From RGIG5612 sp045598285 (GTDB lineage Bacteria > Bacillota > Clostridia > Lachnospirales > Lachnospiraceae): a DNA stretch of 44,715 nucleotides. A program made the translations under genes and the position numbers. Location: positions 1 through 44,715 of the forward strand of contig JAZLLU010000003.1 in NCBI GenBank assembly GCA_045598285.1. The letters run 5' to 3'. Shown piece by piece: positions 1 through 8,226 of this stretch. Each line of letters starts with the position of its first letter. Position 1 is the stretch's first letter. The notes beneath the pieces were generated by a model that saw nothing but the letters and a program-made list of their open reading frames with translations, was not told the origin of the DNA and did not search any database.

Positions 1-2
1 AA

Positions 3-197
3 TTACCGAAAAAGGCACCATTGGTACCCGAAACTACATATTTTTTAAGTAAAATCATCAAATTTATTCATTATTAGGATTTGTTAGAAAAGTACCAAAT
101 CAAAAAACCTTGATTTATCAAGGTTTTTTAAACCTTATAAAAATCATCAATATTTTTCATAATGCTCAACGGGTACCAATGGTGCCTTTTTCGGTAA
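3..197. repeat. Inverted-repeat element with internal hairpin
   Basis: A perfect 27-bp inverted repeat occupies 3-29 and 171-197 (inner ends GGGTACC, outer ends TTACCG). It encloses about 140 bp of AT-rich DNA with a second hairpin at 102-113/118-129. No reading frame is supported inside. The size and structure resemble a small non-autonomous (MITE-like) element or a folded intergenic repeat. The left end abuts the window edge, so target-site duplication cannot be judged. Confidence 0.6.
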
Positions 198-225
198 AAA
201 TATTTTTTTAAAATTTATAAACTAA

Positions 226-328
226 GGTGGCGCTCGAAAGAACATGTACTGTCATTCAAAGTTAGCCACCGTAAGCAGCGAAGGTGGGTCGCGCGCCCAT
301 ACACAGCGCAGGCGACGCAACCTTCGCG
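226..328 (+). repeat. Structured dispersed repeat, copy A
   Basis: Two consecutive hairpins can be drawn: GGTGGC (226-231) with GCCACC (265-270), and GCGAAGGT (278-285) with ACCTTCGC (320-327). A related copy lies at 30532-30623. The first stem is conserved and the second stem pairs with different sequence. It is much richer in GC than its surroundings. The short reading frame across it (start 244) has no ribosome site and is not called. Confidence 0.55.
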
Positions 329-436
329 TTTCAATAATAAAATGCAAATCTATCTTAAAAATCACGCTTAGGTTTGCATTAGCTCTACAAATTAGAACTT
401 GCAGAAGAAAGTGGAAAGAGATTGTTTATCTAAATA

Positions 437-465
437 TTGTCAAATAATAAATATAGGTATATACT
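437..465 (+). promoter_or_regulatory. Sigma-A type promoter of the MNT/HepT pair
   Basis: TTGTCA at 437-442 and TATACT at 460-465 are separated by exactly 17 bp. Transcription should start near 472, just ahead of the AGGTGAGG ribosome site and the ATG at 486. This argues against the longer reading frame from 399, which would contain the promoter. Confidence 0.65.
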
Positions 466-485
466 TATATTGTGAGGTGAGGAAA

Positions 486-971
486 ATGGTAACAAAAGCA
501 CAAATAAAAGCACAGGCGAAATATGATAAGGAAAATACAAAGCAGGTAATATTAAAACTCAACTTAAATAATGATGCAGATATTCTTGCTAAATTAAAAG
601 ATGAAAAAAACAAACAAGGATATATTAAAGAACTAGTGAGGCGAGACATGAGAAGCGCAGAAAAAGTACTATCAGTAGAATCAATTAAATATTTATTGCT
701 ACCAGTTGTAAAAAGATACAGGATTAAATCGGTAAGTCTTTTTGGATCGTATGCTAGAAATGAGGCAAAGCCTACAAGTGATGTAGATATTCTAATTGAT
801 GGAGGAAATTACAAAGGATTAGTTGAATACATGAATATGATAGATGAAATGAAAAGAGTGCTTGGCAGAGAAGTTGATGTAGTTACTCAAAATTCTTTAG
901 ACGAAAGTAGAACAAAGGCAGATAAATTGTTCAAGAGAAATATTGAAAGAGAGAGGCTTGTATTAATATGA
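486..971 (+). CDS. mntA: MNT-type nucleotidyltransferase antitoxin with N-terminal RHH-like extension
   Basis: The protein has 161 residues. Residues about 75-161 form a minimal nucleotidyltransferase: G87-S88 begins the GSYAR signature and D99/D101 form the DVD metal-binding pair, with a later DVVT strand as a possible third acidic position. Residues about 1-55 (lysine-rich, KQVILKLN strand then helices) resemble a ribbon-helix-helix DNA-binding segment, which ordinary MntA proteins lack. In known MntA/HepT pairs the MNT enzyme AMPylates HepT and neutralises it. The gene ends inside the start of hepT (ATGA overlap), so the two are translationally coupled. The start at 486 follows AGGTGAGG. 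The RHH-like part could allow autoregulation of the 437-465 promoter; that is inference. Confidence 0.8.
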   Translation: MVTKAQIKAQAKYDKENTKQVILKLNLNNDADILAKLKDEKNKQGYIKELVRRDMRSAEKVLSVESIKYLLLPVVKRYRIKSVSLFGSYARNEAKPTSDVDILIDGGNYKGLVEYMNMIDEMKRVLGREVDVVTQNSLDESRTKADKLFKRNIERERLVLI

Positions 972-1309
972 ATATAGAAGAAAGAGATAAAAGTTATCTT
1001 CAAAGAATGGTTGAATATTGTGAAAGAATTGAAGAAGCTAAATCGCGTTTCGGAAGTACTTTTGAATCTTATATGAAGGATGCAGATTACAGAGACGTTG
1101 TTTGCATGAATATATTTCAAATAGGAGAGTTGGCAAATCAAGTATCAGAAAAGACACAAGGTTTATTTGAAGAAATCCCATGGAAACAAATGTATGCAAT
1201 ACGAAATATTCTTGCCCATGCTTATATAAAAATAGACGATAAGATTGTTTGGGATACGGTAGTTAGTGATATCCCAAAACTACAAAGTAAACTAAAGGAA
1301 AGAGTTTAA
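968..1309 (+). CDS. hepT: HepT-like ribonuclease toxin
   Basis: This 113-residue, mostly helical protein carries the HEPN active-site motif R-x4-H as R79 N I L A H84, followed by AY, as in HepT toxins. In the family these residues cleave RNA and the tyrosine next to the motif is AMPylated by the partner MNT protein. The start overlaps the stop of the MNT gene by 4 bp, the usual arrangement for these two-gene toxin-antitoxin operons. Length and motif look intact, so the module is probably functional. Confidence 0.85.
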   Translation: MNIEERDKSYLQRMVEYCERIEEAKSRFGSTFESYMKDADYRDVVCMNIFQIGELANQVSEKTQGLFEEIPWKQMYAIRNILAHAYIKIDDKIVWDTVVSDIPKLQSKLKERV

Positions 1310-1681
1310 TGCTAGAGGTGGCTCGTTTTCCTTTCTTGGTCCGCATATGGTCCGCAGTGTATCCCTAAGTAGCATCCTCCTTTTAGGGTGCATTTGCTTG
1401 TTTTTACTCTATTTTTAAGTATTTTTGAGATAGCTCTTTGAATATATGCCATAATAAACCTCCGACTAATCCAAAATATGACTTTATTATAGTCGGACGC
1501 TGTATAAATATTAATAGAACATTAAAAAATTCATTCAGGGAAAATTATTAAGTTGCTTAAAATTTGTATTTCTTGGTCCGCACATGTTCCGCAACACAAA
1601 GAATATTGATTTTATGGTCTTAAATGATATAAAATAGAAGAAGTATTACGAAAAAGAATTTTAATACTTAGGAGGTCGAAA
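1310..1681. other. Gene-free stretch with two copies of a TCCGCA-containing repeat
   Basis: A 24-bp imperfect direct repeat beginning TTCTTGGTCCGCA occurs at 1333-1356 and 1570-1593. Each copy itself contains the submotif GGTCCGCA or GTTCCGCA twice, 11 bp apart. A weak hairpin CCCTAA/TTAGGG (1363-1368, 1383-1388) could end the toxin-antitoxin transcript. The repeats might be recombinase att or core sites, but no integrase gene is nearby. I see no supported gene here. Confidence 0.45.
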
Positions 1682-2071
1682 ATGAGTTTTTGTAAAAATT
1701 GTGGAGCTGCTATTGGCGATGATGCTCAATTTTGTAATTTTTGTGGAACAAAAGTAGTAACAACAGAGGTGCATATTACAAAAGATGGTATGGATGTGCC
1801 TTTGCCAGAGATACAAGAATCTAAAGATATTGTACAAGTCAACATCATCAACAATACACAAGAACCCCCAAAGAGAACAACAAATTCCTGGATGGGTATT
1901 GTAGGATTTGTTTTATCCTTCTTTATATATACCTCGCCTATATCAATCGTATTAGGCATATTGGATTTGATTTTGCAAAAAGGGAGAAGACATGGACTGG
2001 CAATTTGGGGCATTGTTTTAGGATGTATATTTAGTGTTGTGTTGATAATAATCTTGGCTGCAACGAGGTAA
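1682..2071 (+). CDS. Zinc-ribbon membrane protein
   Basis: The 129-residue protein starts with a four-cysteine zinc ribbon (C4, C7, C18, C21) of the type seen in many Firmicute membrane proteins. A variable linker follows, then two hydrophobic segments at about 76-98 and 107-127 with a short basic loop (KGRRHG) between them, similar to DUF4190-type double-helix tails. A TAGGAGG ribosome site precedes the ATG. It lies 5 bp upstream of another zinc-ribbon gene, so the two form an operon. The function is unknown; the ribbon probably faces the cytoplasm. Confidence 0.7.
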   Translation: MSFCKNCGAAIGDDAQFCNFCGTKVVTTEVHITKDGMDVPLPEIQESKDIVQVNIINNTQEPPKRTTNSWMGIVGFVLSFFIYTSPISIVLGILDLILQKGRRHGLAIWGIVLGCIFSVVLIIILAATR

Positions 2072-2076
2072 TTACA

Positions 2077-3114
2077 ATGAAGTCATTAATTTGTCCACAG
2101 TGTGGTGCTAATTTAAGTCTAGATGATACAAGAGATTTTGGCTTTTGCCAGTATTGTGGCGCAAAAGTTATGTTACATGAAACGATTGAAATAAAACATA
2201 GTGGCACTGTGAAATTTGACACATCCGAACAGGAAGTGAATTTTCTAAAACTAGCAAACAGTGCATATTCAGCAGAAAACTACTCAGAAGCATATTCATA
2301 CTATTCCAAAGTTTTAGAACTGAATCCAGGACACATAGCTGCTATGTATCTTAAAGGAGTTTGCGCAGTCTTAATTTCACAGCCGCAGAGCATAAGAACT
2401 AATGAATATGTCCAGGCTTTAACGCAAGCAAAAAGAGAAGCGGCAGGAAACGATAAAAACCAAAAATTATTAGTGGATTTAGAAAAATATTCTATTGGCA
2501 TGCTAACTTATTGGATTAATCATGGATTGCCTAAACAACCAATATCAGAAGAAGAAAAGGACTGCGTTTGTGAATTCATAAAGGCAACGGAAGTAGTTAT
2601 ATTAATTCAAAAAGTTGTTAGCCTGATTGAAAATGATACATATAAAGAGAACCTGATTGAATCAGGAGTGGACTTTATTTCAAAAGTTAGAAAAACTAAC
2701 TTAGATATTTTTATTGGAAATACTATAGATAGAAAAGGAAGAATAGTAGCTAATTATCAAAATTGTGCTTTGCAGCCACAACAAAAACAAGTTATTGATG
2801 AAATTGATACTTATCTAAGAAATACATATAACAATATGCCAGAAAGGGTTGCAAAGGCAAATGATATTAACGCAAGTATCGAAGAAGTTGATAATAACAT
2901 AAATCAATTGCAAGATACATTAAAAGAAAAAAACAAACAGCGCTTTGCAATTTTCAAAGATTATATAAAAAATCGAAAAGATCCAACCAAGAAAGCGGCA
3001 TTAGATAATATAGATCAAGAGATAAATTCGTTGAATAGTCAGTTGAAAGATTGGAAAAACAGAAAAAAAGAAGTGTTGAATACATCAAAAGAATTTAACA
3101 AAACGTTGTTGTAG
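2077..3114 (+). CDS. Zinc-ribbon, TPR and coiled-coil protein
   Basis: A 345-residue soluble protein. Residues 6-27 hold a zinc ribbon (C6, C9, C24, C27). Residues about 50-97 form tetratricopeptide-like helices (ALxxY pattern, LELNPGH). Residues about 275-340 are a charged coiled coil. It lacks a signal peptide and membrane segments. Together with the preceding membrane zinc-ribbon protein (5-bp gap) it may form a scaffold or sensory pair. No enzymatic motif is visible and I do not assign a function. A strong terminator follows at 3131-3158. Confidence 0.7.
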   Translation: MKSLICPQCGANLSLDDTRDFGFCQYCGAKVMLHETIEIKHSGTVKFDTSEQEVNFLKLANSAYSAENYSEAYSYYSKVLELNPGHIAAMYLKGVCAVLISQPQSIRTNEYVQALTQAKREAAGNDKNQKLLVDLEKYSIGMLTYWINHGLPKQPISEEEKDCVCEFIKATEVVILIQKVVSLIENDTYKENLIESGVDFISKVRKTNLDIFIGNTIDRKGRIVANYQNCALQPQQKQVIDEIDTYLRNTYNNMPERVAKANDINASIEEVDNNINQLQDTLKEKNKQRFAIFKDYIKNRKDPTKKAALDNIDQEINSLNSQLKDWKNRKKEVLNTSKEFNKTLL

Positions 3115-3130
3115 TTATAAACTACATGAA

Positions 3131-3158
3131 AAAACTTCCGACGCAAGTCGGAAGTTTT
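3131..3158. terminator. Bidirectional intrinsic terminator
   Basis: A 12-bp stem (AAAACTTCCGAC / GTCGGAAGTTTT) with a GCAA tetraloop is flanked by A-rich and T-rich tracts. It lies between convergent genes and can serve both strands. Confidence 0.85.
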
Positions 3159-3178
3159 TATTTTGTCAAAAAAGAAAT

Positions 3179-3847
3179 TTAGATTATTCCTAAAGGTATC
3201 AAAACTATCAAGCATAGTGCAACAAGTCCCCATTCTGCGATAAGGAAAATATTTCGTTTCTTTGGTTTCATGTCTGGAACATAGTTGCTTGCAAGGAAGA
3301 ATGGCACATATGTTGTTATAAACACTGGTAGTACGCCCCACCATTTATAAACCCAAATGAATGAGTTGTTGCTCGTACCTGCAAGGAAAGATTCAAAAAG
3401 TGCGAACAAAACTGCCATCTCAATTGCACCAACAAGTTTGCAACTGATTCCCTTACGACCATTCTTAGCAAAATAGCGTTTGCTAGTATCGTCTGGAAGC
3501 ATCTTCCATGAAATAATACCTGCGATTGAGAACATCATAGAAAGTTCCCACGAAACACCAATCAAAAGAATGAAGGTTGTTGATTCGTTGCTTACTGTCC
3601 AAAGCGGATAGCCAAAGATATGTGCGATAACAGCATTGGCAATTTCGTAAAGCCAGTGGACTCCGTAGAGAGCAAGTCCTGCATAAACTGCCTTCATATC
3701 TTTCTTCCTAATTTCCGTCCAGTAAATATAAAAAACTACAGCAAGTATAAAAATAAAAGTCCAATTAAAATTGAAAGTGGTTCTCACTTGAACTGCGTCA
3801 ACGAGGTCTTTTGCAAGCTGGGAACCGTCTCCAAAAAACTTAAACAT
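3179..3847 (-). CDS. Six-helix integral membrane protein of unknown function
   Basis: The protein has 222 residues when started at the ATG at 3847, which follows an ideal AGGAGGAGGT ribosome site; the longer upstream frame is not supported. About six hydrophobic segments are visible, with charged loops such as RKKDMK and MKPKKR. No catalytic or transport motif is recognised. It is transcribed divergently from the tannase-like lipoprotein gene, and the shared 170-bp spacer contains an operator-like palindrome. A role in uptake or sensing of the hydrolase's substrate is possible but only inferred. Confidence 0.65.
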   Translation of the reverse strand: MFKFFGDGSQLAKDLVDAVQVRTTFNFNWTFIFILAVVFYIYWTEIRKKDMKAVYAGLALYGVHWLYEIANAVIAHIFGYPLWTVSNESTTFILLIGVSWELSMMFSIAGIISWKMLPDDTSKRYFAKNGRKGISCKLVGAIEMAVLFALFESFLAGTSNNSFIWVYKWWGVLPVFITTYVPFFLASNYVPDMKPKKRNIFLIAEWGLVALCLIVLIPLGII

Positions 3848-3932
3848 AAGAATACCTCCTCCTATAAAGTTTCTTGCCCTAATTATAAAATAAGACACAA
3901 AATTTATACAAGAAAATTAGTAAAAAAGTTTA

Positions 3933-3984
3933 TTGTCGTAGAACTTTTTGTTATATACAATATTTATAGATATACATTGTATAT
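3933..3984 (+). promoter_or_regulatory. Promoter with overlapping operator-like palindrome
   Basis: TTGTCG (3933-3938) and TACAAT (3956-3961) are 17 bp apart. The -10 box lies in the left arm of an inverted repeat, ATATACAAT (3953-3961) and ATTGTATAT (3976-3984). A dimeric repressor bound there would block the promoter. The arm sequence is of the general type used by MarR/PadR/TetR regulators, but no such regulator gene is in the window. Confidence 0.5.
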
Positions 3985-4018
3985 AGCGAAACATGTATTG
4001 AATAAAAGGAGGGGTTAT

Positions 4019-5956
4019 ATGAGAAAAGGAAGAATTTTAGCACTTATTCTCATCGGTGCAATGGCAATAGGAATGCTTGCAGGGTGTACTAAAAAAAGCA
4101 CCGGAGAATGGTGGGATCTTCGTAGCGCAACAGAACAAAAATACAACCCAGAAGTTACTTCGGTGAAAGATGAGTTTATGGGCTACGAAATTCTTGAAGG
4201 AACCTATGGAAAAAAGGGACCTAAAATGAAAGTAACACATTATTGGTCATGGTATGTTGAGAATCCGCAAAGCATGCGTCAGCGTATTGATATTTATGTA
4301 CCTGATTCTGCTACAAAGAATTCGCCAATACTTCATATGGTTGATAATGGTGGTTGGACATCAAATGATTACGGATACAATGCGCCTGAGTTTAAGAAGG
4401 GTGTTTTCACACCAGGAAACAATACTTCTGCAAACGCACTTAATAGAGGTTACATTGTTGTAACTAGTGGTGCCCGCACATACGGTATGCCATCAGCAGG
4501 AGATGAGTTCGCAAAATCTCCAGCAACTATGGCAGACTCTAAAGCAGCAATTCGTTTCTTACGCGCGAATATGGGCAAAGGAAAGGCTATCGAGGTTGGT
4601 AACCCAGAACTTACATTTGTTACTGGTTGGTCAGGCGGCGGTGCCCTTTCTAACATCTTAGGTGCATCTGGTAATTCAACTGACTACTTTGCTTGTATGT
4701 ACAAGTCAGGTGCTTATGGTGTTAAGTGGATTGGCAAAACTGATTTTGCTAAGGCAACAATTGAAGAACAAGCCGATCCAGCTAACTGGGAAAATACTGG
4801 CGACGATGCATATCTTGGTGTTTGCACATGGTGCGCAATGGATGATTTCCAGATGGGTGAGCAAGCGCTTGCTTGGTACTCAACAGAAAAACGTTGGGAG
4901 CAAGATGCTGAGCCTTTGAACAAAACACCATCTGTTATGATGGCTAGTAACCAAATGGCACTAGAGTATGTTGGATACGTTAATGCATTAGGTCTTAAAG
5001 ACGAAAATGGTAAAGTTCTTGAAGCTACATACACTGTAAAACCTAACCCAGCTGAGGGTGGTGTTGCAGGTGGAAGTTTCTTGGATGCAACAATTAAATT
5101 GCTTGAAGCAGATATGAACAGAGCTCTTAAGCTCACAAAAGAAGGAAAGAACATTGATAAAGATGCTGAGGAATTCCAGGTAGTTGACAGTCTTGCTGCA
5201 TTCTGGGATATGTCTTACGGAATGGAAATCATGCAGGAACATGACCATGCTAAGATCACAAACAGTGTTCTTATCAACGGAGAAAAACCATCAGAGAAGT
5301 TGGCCGATCCAGCAAACATCCCTGATGAGCCAGACGTTAAGATTCTTGATAGAACACAGTTCGCATTAGGTATTTCTAATATTGCAGACAAGAGTGGTAT
5401 CTTTGCATTCTCATCAGATGTATTTGGATTTGTTCCTTATGAGCCAGAGACATATAGCGAGATGCTTGACACAGCAGGTCTTTATGGTGCTGATGATCAA
5501 CCAGGTATTCCAATGCATAAGACATCATGGAGTTACTTCTGTGGCGATCCTGCTAAGTATCCTAGAACTGGTCAAAAGAATACTAATCTTGCATGGGAAG
5601 ACTATATGAAAACTGACGAAGGAAAGAACCTTGCTATGCAATTTAAAACAGCAAGTTCATTCCCATACTTAAATGCAGGCAAACTTGAAGCTTATCCATA
5701 TCTTGCTGAGTCAGGAATGAGAGGAAGCACAGAGTGTGAAGTTGCACCTTATTGGTTTGGACGTTTCGGTAATGCTGATCAGTCTAACCCATTCTGCATG
5801 AGAACTATGCTTTACTACTCGCTCATGAACAACGAACAAGTTGACTTCGAAAATTGTGACCTTAGCTTATTCGTATGGAGCAAACCGCACACAACAGATT
5901 ATGAGAATATCTTCCTATATATTGATAAGGTTGTAGATCTTTACTTAAAGAAATAA
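4019..5956 (+). CDS. Tannase/feruloyl-esterase-like alpha/beta hydrolase lipoprotein
   Basis: The protein has 645 residues from the ATG at 4019 (GGAGGGG ribosome site). It begins with a lipoprotein signal peptide ending in the lipobox LAGC (lipidated C23), so it is tethered outside the cell membrane. The nucleophile elbow G-W-S205-G-G-G, the preceding KSPATMADSKAAIRFLRAN segment and the following ALSNILGASGNS closely resemble subtype B bacterial tannases, which hydrolyse galloyl or related phenolic esters. The remaining catalytic residues lie in the C-terminal part and I did not place them. It is longer than the roughly 470-residue lactobacillar enzyme because of an N-terminal lead and inserts. 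A related carbohydrate-ester hydrolase is the main alternative. An operator-like site precedes it and a terminator follows. Confidence 0.6.
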   Translation: MRKGRILALILIGAMAIGMLAGCTKKSTGEWWDLRSATEQKYNPEVTSVKDEFMGYEILEGTYGKKGPKMKVTHYWSWYVENPQSMRQRIDIYVPDSATKNSPILHMVDNGGWTSNDYGYNAPEFKKGVFTPGNNTSANALNRGYIVVTSGARTYGMPSAGDEFAKSPATMADSKAAIRFLRANMGKGKAIEVGNPELTFVTGWSGGGALSNILGASGNSTDYFACMYKSGAYGVKWIGKTDFAKATIEEQADPANWENTGDDAYLGVCTWCAMDDFQMGEQALAWYSTEKRWEQDAEPLNKTPSVMMASNQMALEYVGYVNALGLKDENGKVLEATYTVKPNPAEGGVAGGSFLDATIKLLEADMNRALKLTKEGKNIDKDAEEFQVVDSLAAFWDMSYGMEIMQEHDHAKITNSVLINGEKPSEKLADPANIPDEPDVKILDRTQFALGISNIADKSGIFAFSSDVFGFVPYEPETYSEMLDTAGLYGADDQPGIPMHKTSWSYFCGDPAKYPRTGQKNTNLAWEDYMKTDEGKNLAMQFKTASSFPYLNAGKLEAYPYLAESGMRGSTECEVAPYWFGRFGNADQSNPFCMRTMLYYSLMNNEQVDFENCDLSLFVWSKPHTTDYENIFLYIDKVVDLYLKK

Positions 5957-5976
5957 TGTGCTTGTTCATGTAACGC

Positions 5977-6004
5977 AAAAGGCCAAGGGAAACCTTGGCC
6001 TTTT
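5977..6004 (+). terminator. Intrinsic terminator of the hydrolase gene
   Basis: A 12-bp stem (AAAAGGCCAAGG / CCTTGGCCTTTT) with a GAAA loop runs into six or more T residues. Confidence 0.9.
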
Positions 6005-6120
6005 TTATCACCTTTTTATCACATTTTTCGGTTTTAATAATTACCGTATTATTGTATAATGATTATAACTATGTTTTTATGTTTCAAATGATGATGAAAC
6101 TAAAAATTTGAGGGAAATTT

Positions 6121-8217
6121 ATGGATAAAAATTATAAAGACAAAACCAGGAATAATGAAAGAAATTACATTGAAGAACAAGAAGGCACATTTGAAGCCTG
6201 GGATTTTGTTGAACGGCCACAAAGAGAAGTTGTTCAACGCGAAAGTTTTGATCAAAAACTAGAGCAATGGGAACGCGCCGAGAAAAAAAAGAAACTTGCA
6301 AAAAAAGCAAAACAAAAAAAGAAAAAGAAAAAAAAGATAGCACTTGCGATTATACTTCCAATCGTAGCTATTATTGTTTTGTTTGGTGCATTAGGTGTAG
6401 CGAGTGTAATTCCTGCGAAAAATGAAGTAAGCAATTTAAAAAGCGTTGCAAAAGAGTTCTTAAAAAATGTTCAAGCTAAGGACACTCCAAAATCGGAAGA
6501 GTCTTTTAAAGAACTTTGCGAATCCACAAAGAAACTTGAAAAAATTCTTGATGGACCATTCTATAAAATAGTCCGTGTTATTCCACGCGTTAGAAAAGAA
6601 TTAGATGTAGCTGATGAACTGCTTGTTATTGTTACTGATGCAGAAGAAACGCTATTGACGCCGTTCATTGAAAAGATGAAAGAATATCCGCTCACAGAAC
6701 TTAAAGTCGGTGACGGTTTTAATACAGCACTTATGAATGCGTATCTTGATTTTCTTGAAGAGAAGCAAGACTATCTTGAAGAGATGCTTGTAAAGATTGA
6801 TAGTTTGGATCCGAATTCATTAGTTGGTGGTTATATCGGCGAAAAGAAAGCTAAAGTTTACGAACTAGTTGATTCTTATCATGAAGCGACAGCACTCTTA
6901 CCACTTTTAAGAACTATTATTGGTGATGGAAGTGACAGGCTTTATATTTTAGCGGCACAAAACTCTGCTGAAATTAGAGCATCGGGTGGGTTCCCTGGAT
7001 CAATGGGAACGATAAGAATTAAGGATGGAGTCCTTACAATAGGGGACTTTAAGAGCGTATATAGTCAACTTAATGATTATGTTGCTGATGATGCTGATCT
7101 TGATGGTGGAGATTTTGTGTTTGGAACCTCTTGGCTTGTAAATCCTTGGGATTCATGTTTTGTTCCGGACTTTCCTAAAACGGCCAGCGTATGGGCAACG
7201 GCTTACCGTGATAAACGATGGGTAGAACGATATGAATTCCGACAAAAAGAATATGAAGAGGCAATACAAAGAGAAGAAGAAAAAGCCGCAGCATTAGCAG
7301 CTGGCGAAGAATATGAAGAAAAGACCGTTGAATCAAATTGCGTGCCAGACGAATATTTCAATGATTATGATTATTATATGGATGCATTTCATGTAGACGG
7401 AGTAATTTCTATGACACCAGCAATTATCCAAATGATGCTCGAAGATGTTGGAGAAATTGAGCTTTCAAATGGAATGAAATTGGATGCTACAAATGCAACA
7501 AAGGTTTTGCAATATGATTTGTATATGGAATACTTTAGCGCAGAAAAGTATTTTTACGGAAGCACATATTGGTCAGATGCAATGTTTGCAGAGACTGCTA
7601 AAAAAGCGATGAAGGGCTTTGTTGGTAATTTTGAAATCAGTAAGTTCTCTTATTACTATAAATTGTTTAAGACAGGTATCGATCAACACATTATAAATAT
7701 TTGGATGGAAGATCCAGATGAACAAAAAATTGTTGAAGATGCCGGTGCGGCAGGAAGGCTTTGCTACGACGAGAGTGATCCATTTACAGGAATTTATTTC
7801 AGCTTGGCAGATGCGTGCAAACTTGGATGGTATGTGGACATCGTCCCTGAAATTGGCGAACCTGTTGAAAACTATGATGGCTCGAAAACTTATGATGTTA
7901 CAGTTGATGTTAGAAATGTATTGAAATATAACGAAACTTATAACTTAACATGGTACATAATAGGAAGCTTTAATGGAACAATTTGTTCTTATATCCATAT
8001 TCTTGCTCCAGCAGGTGGAACGCTTTCGAATATATGGACAAGCAATTATACATATTTTTATAGGGGCACATATCATGGCTTGGATATGGCTTACAAGTAT
8101 AGTTTTATGATTGATCCTGAAGAAACGGTAACAATCCACTACCAAGTAACTGTGCCGGCAGGAGTTGATAAACCGCTTAGAGCGGTAACGACGCCAACGC
8201 TTACGGCATATCGTTAA
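6121..8217 (+). CDS. DUF4012-family membrane-anchored extracytoplasmic protein
   Basis: A 698-residue protein. A charged cytoplasmic head (1-55) leads into a lysine-rich stretch (57-72) and one transmembrane helix (about 73-97). A long extracytoplasmic domain follows. The segment with AAQNSAEIRASGGFPGS and IGDFKSVYSQL is the hallmark of DUF4012, a family often found near surface-polysaccharide genes and lacking a known activity. The ribosome site is GAGGG. The next gene begins 9 bp downstream, so they form an operon. TATAAT at 6055-6060 is the probable -10 box. Confidence 0.75.
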   Translation: MDKNYKDKTRNNERNYIEEQEGTFEAWDFVERPQREVVQRESFDQKLEQWERAEKKKKLAKKAKQKKKKKKKIALAIILPIVAIIVLFGALGVASVIPAKNEVSNLKSVAKEFLKNVQAKDTPKSEESFKELCESTKKLEKILDGPFYKIVRVIPRVRKELDVADELLVIVTDAEETLLTPFIEKMKEYPLTELKVGDGFNTALMNAYLDFLEEKQDYLEEMLVKIDSLDPNSLVGGYIGEKKAKVYELVDSYHEATALLPLLRTIIGDGSDRLYILAAQNSAEIRASGGFPGSMGTIRIKDGVLTIGDFKSVYSQLNDYVADDADLDGGDFVFGTSWLVNPWDSCFVPDFPKTASVWATAYRDKRWVERYEFRQKEYEEAIQREEEKAAALAAGEEYEEKTVESNCVPDEYFNDYDYYMDAFHVDGVISMTPAIIQMMLEDVGEIELSNGMKLDATNATKVLQYDLYMEYFSAEKYFYGSTYWSDAMFAETAKKAMKGFVGNFEISKFSYYYKLFKTGIDQHIINIWMEDPDEQKIVEDAGAAGRLCYDESDPFTGIYFSLADACKLGWYVDIVPEIGEPVENYDGSKTYDVTVDVRNVLKYNETYNLTWYIIGSFNGTICSYIHILAPAGGTLSNIWTSNYTYFYRGTYHGLDMAYKYSFMIDPEETVTIHYQVTVPAGVDKPLRAVTTPTLTAYR

Positions 8218-8226
8218 AAGGGAAAA

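Noticed and set aside
399..485. Longer start for the MNT antitoxin
   Set aside because: The extension covers the 437-465 promoter, and a strong ribosome site fits the ATG at 486.
1333..1593. Attachment sites of an integrated element
   Set aside because: The 24-bp repeats enclose only about 210 bp without any gene, and there is no integrase; kept only as a repeat observation.
3620..4018. In-frame 133-residue N-terminal extension of the tannase-like gene
   Set aside because: It overlaps the divergent membrane-protein gene antisense and contains the promoter; the lipoprotein signal peptide and GGAGGGG site fix the start at 4019.
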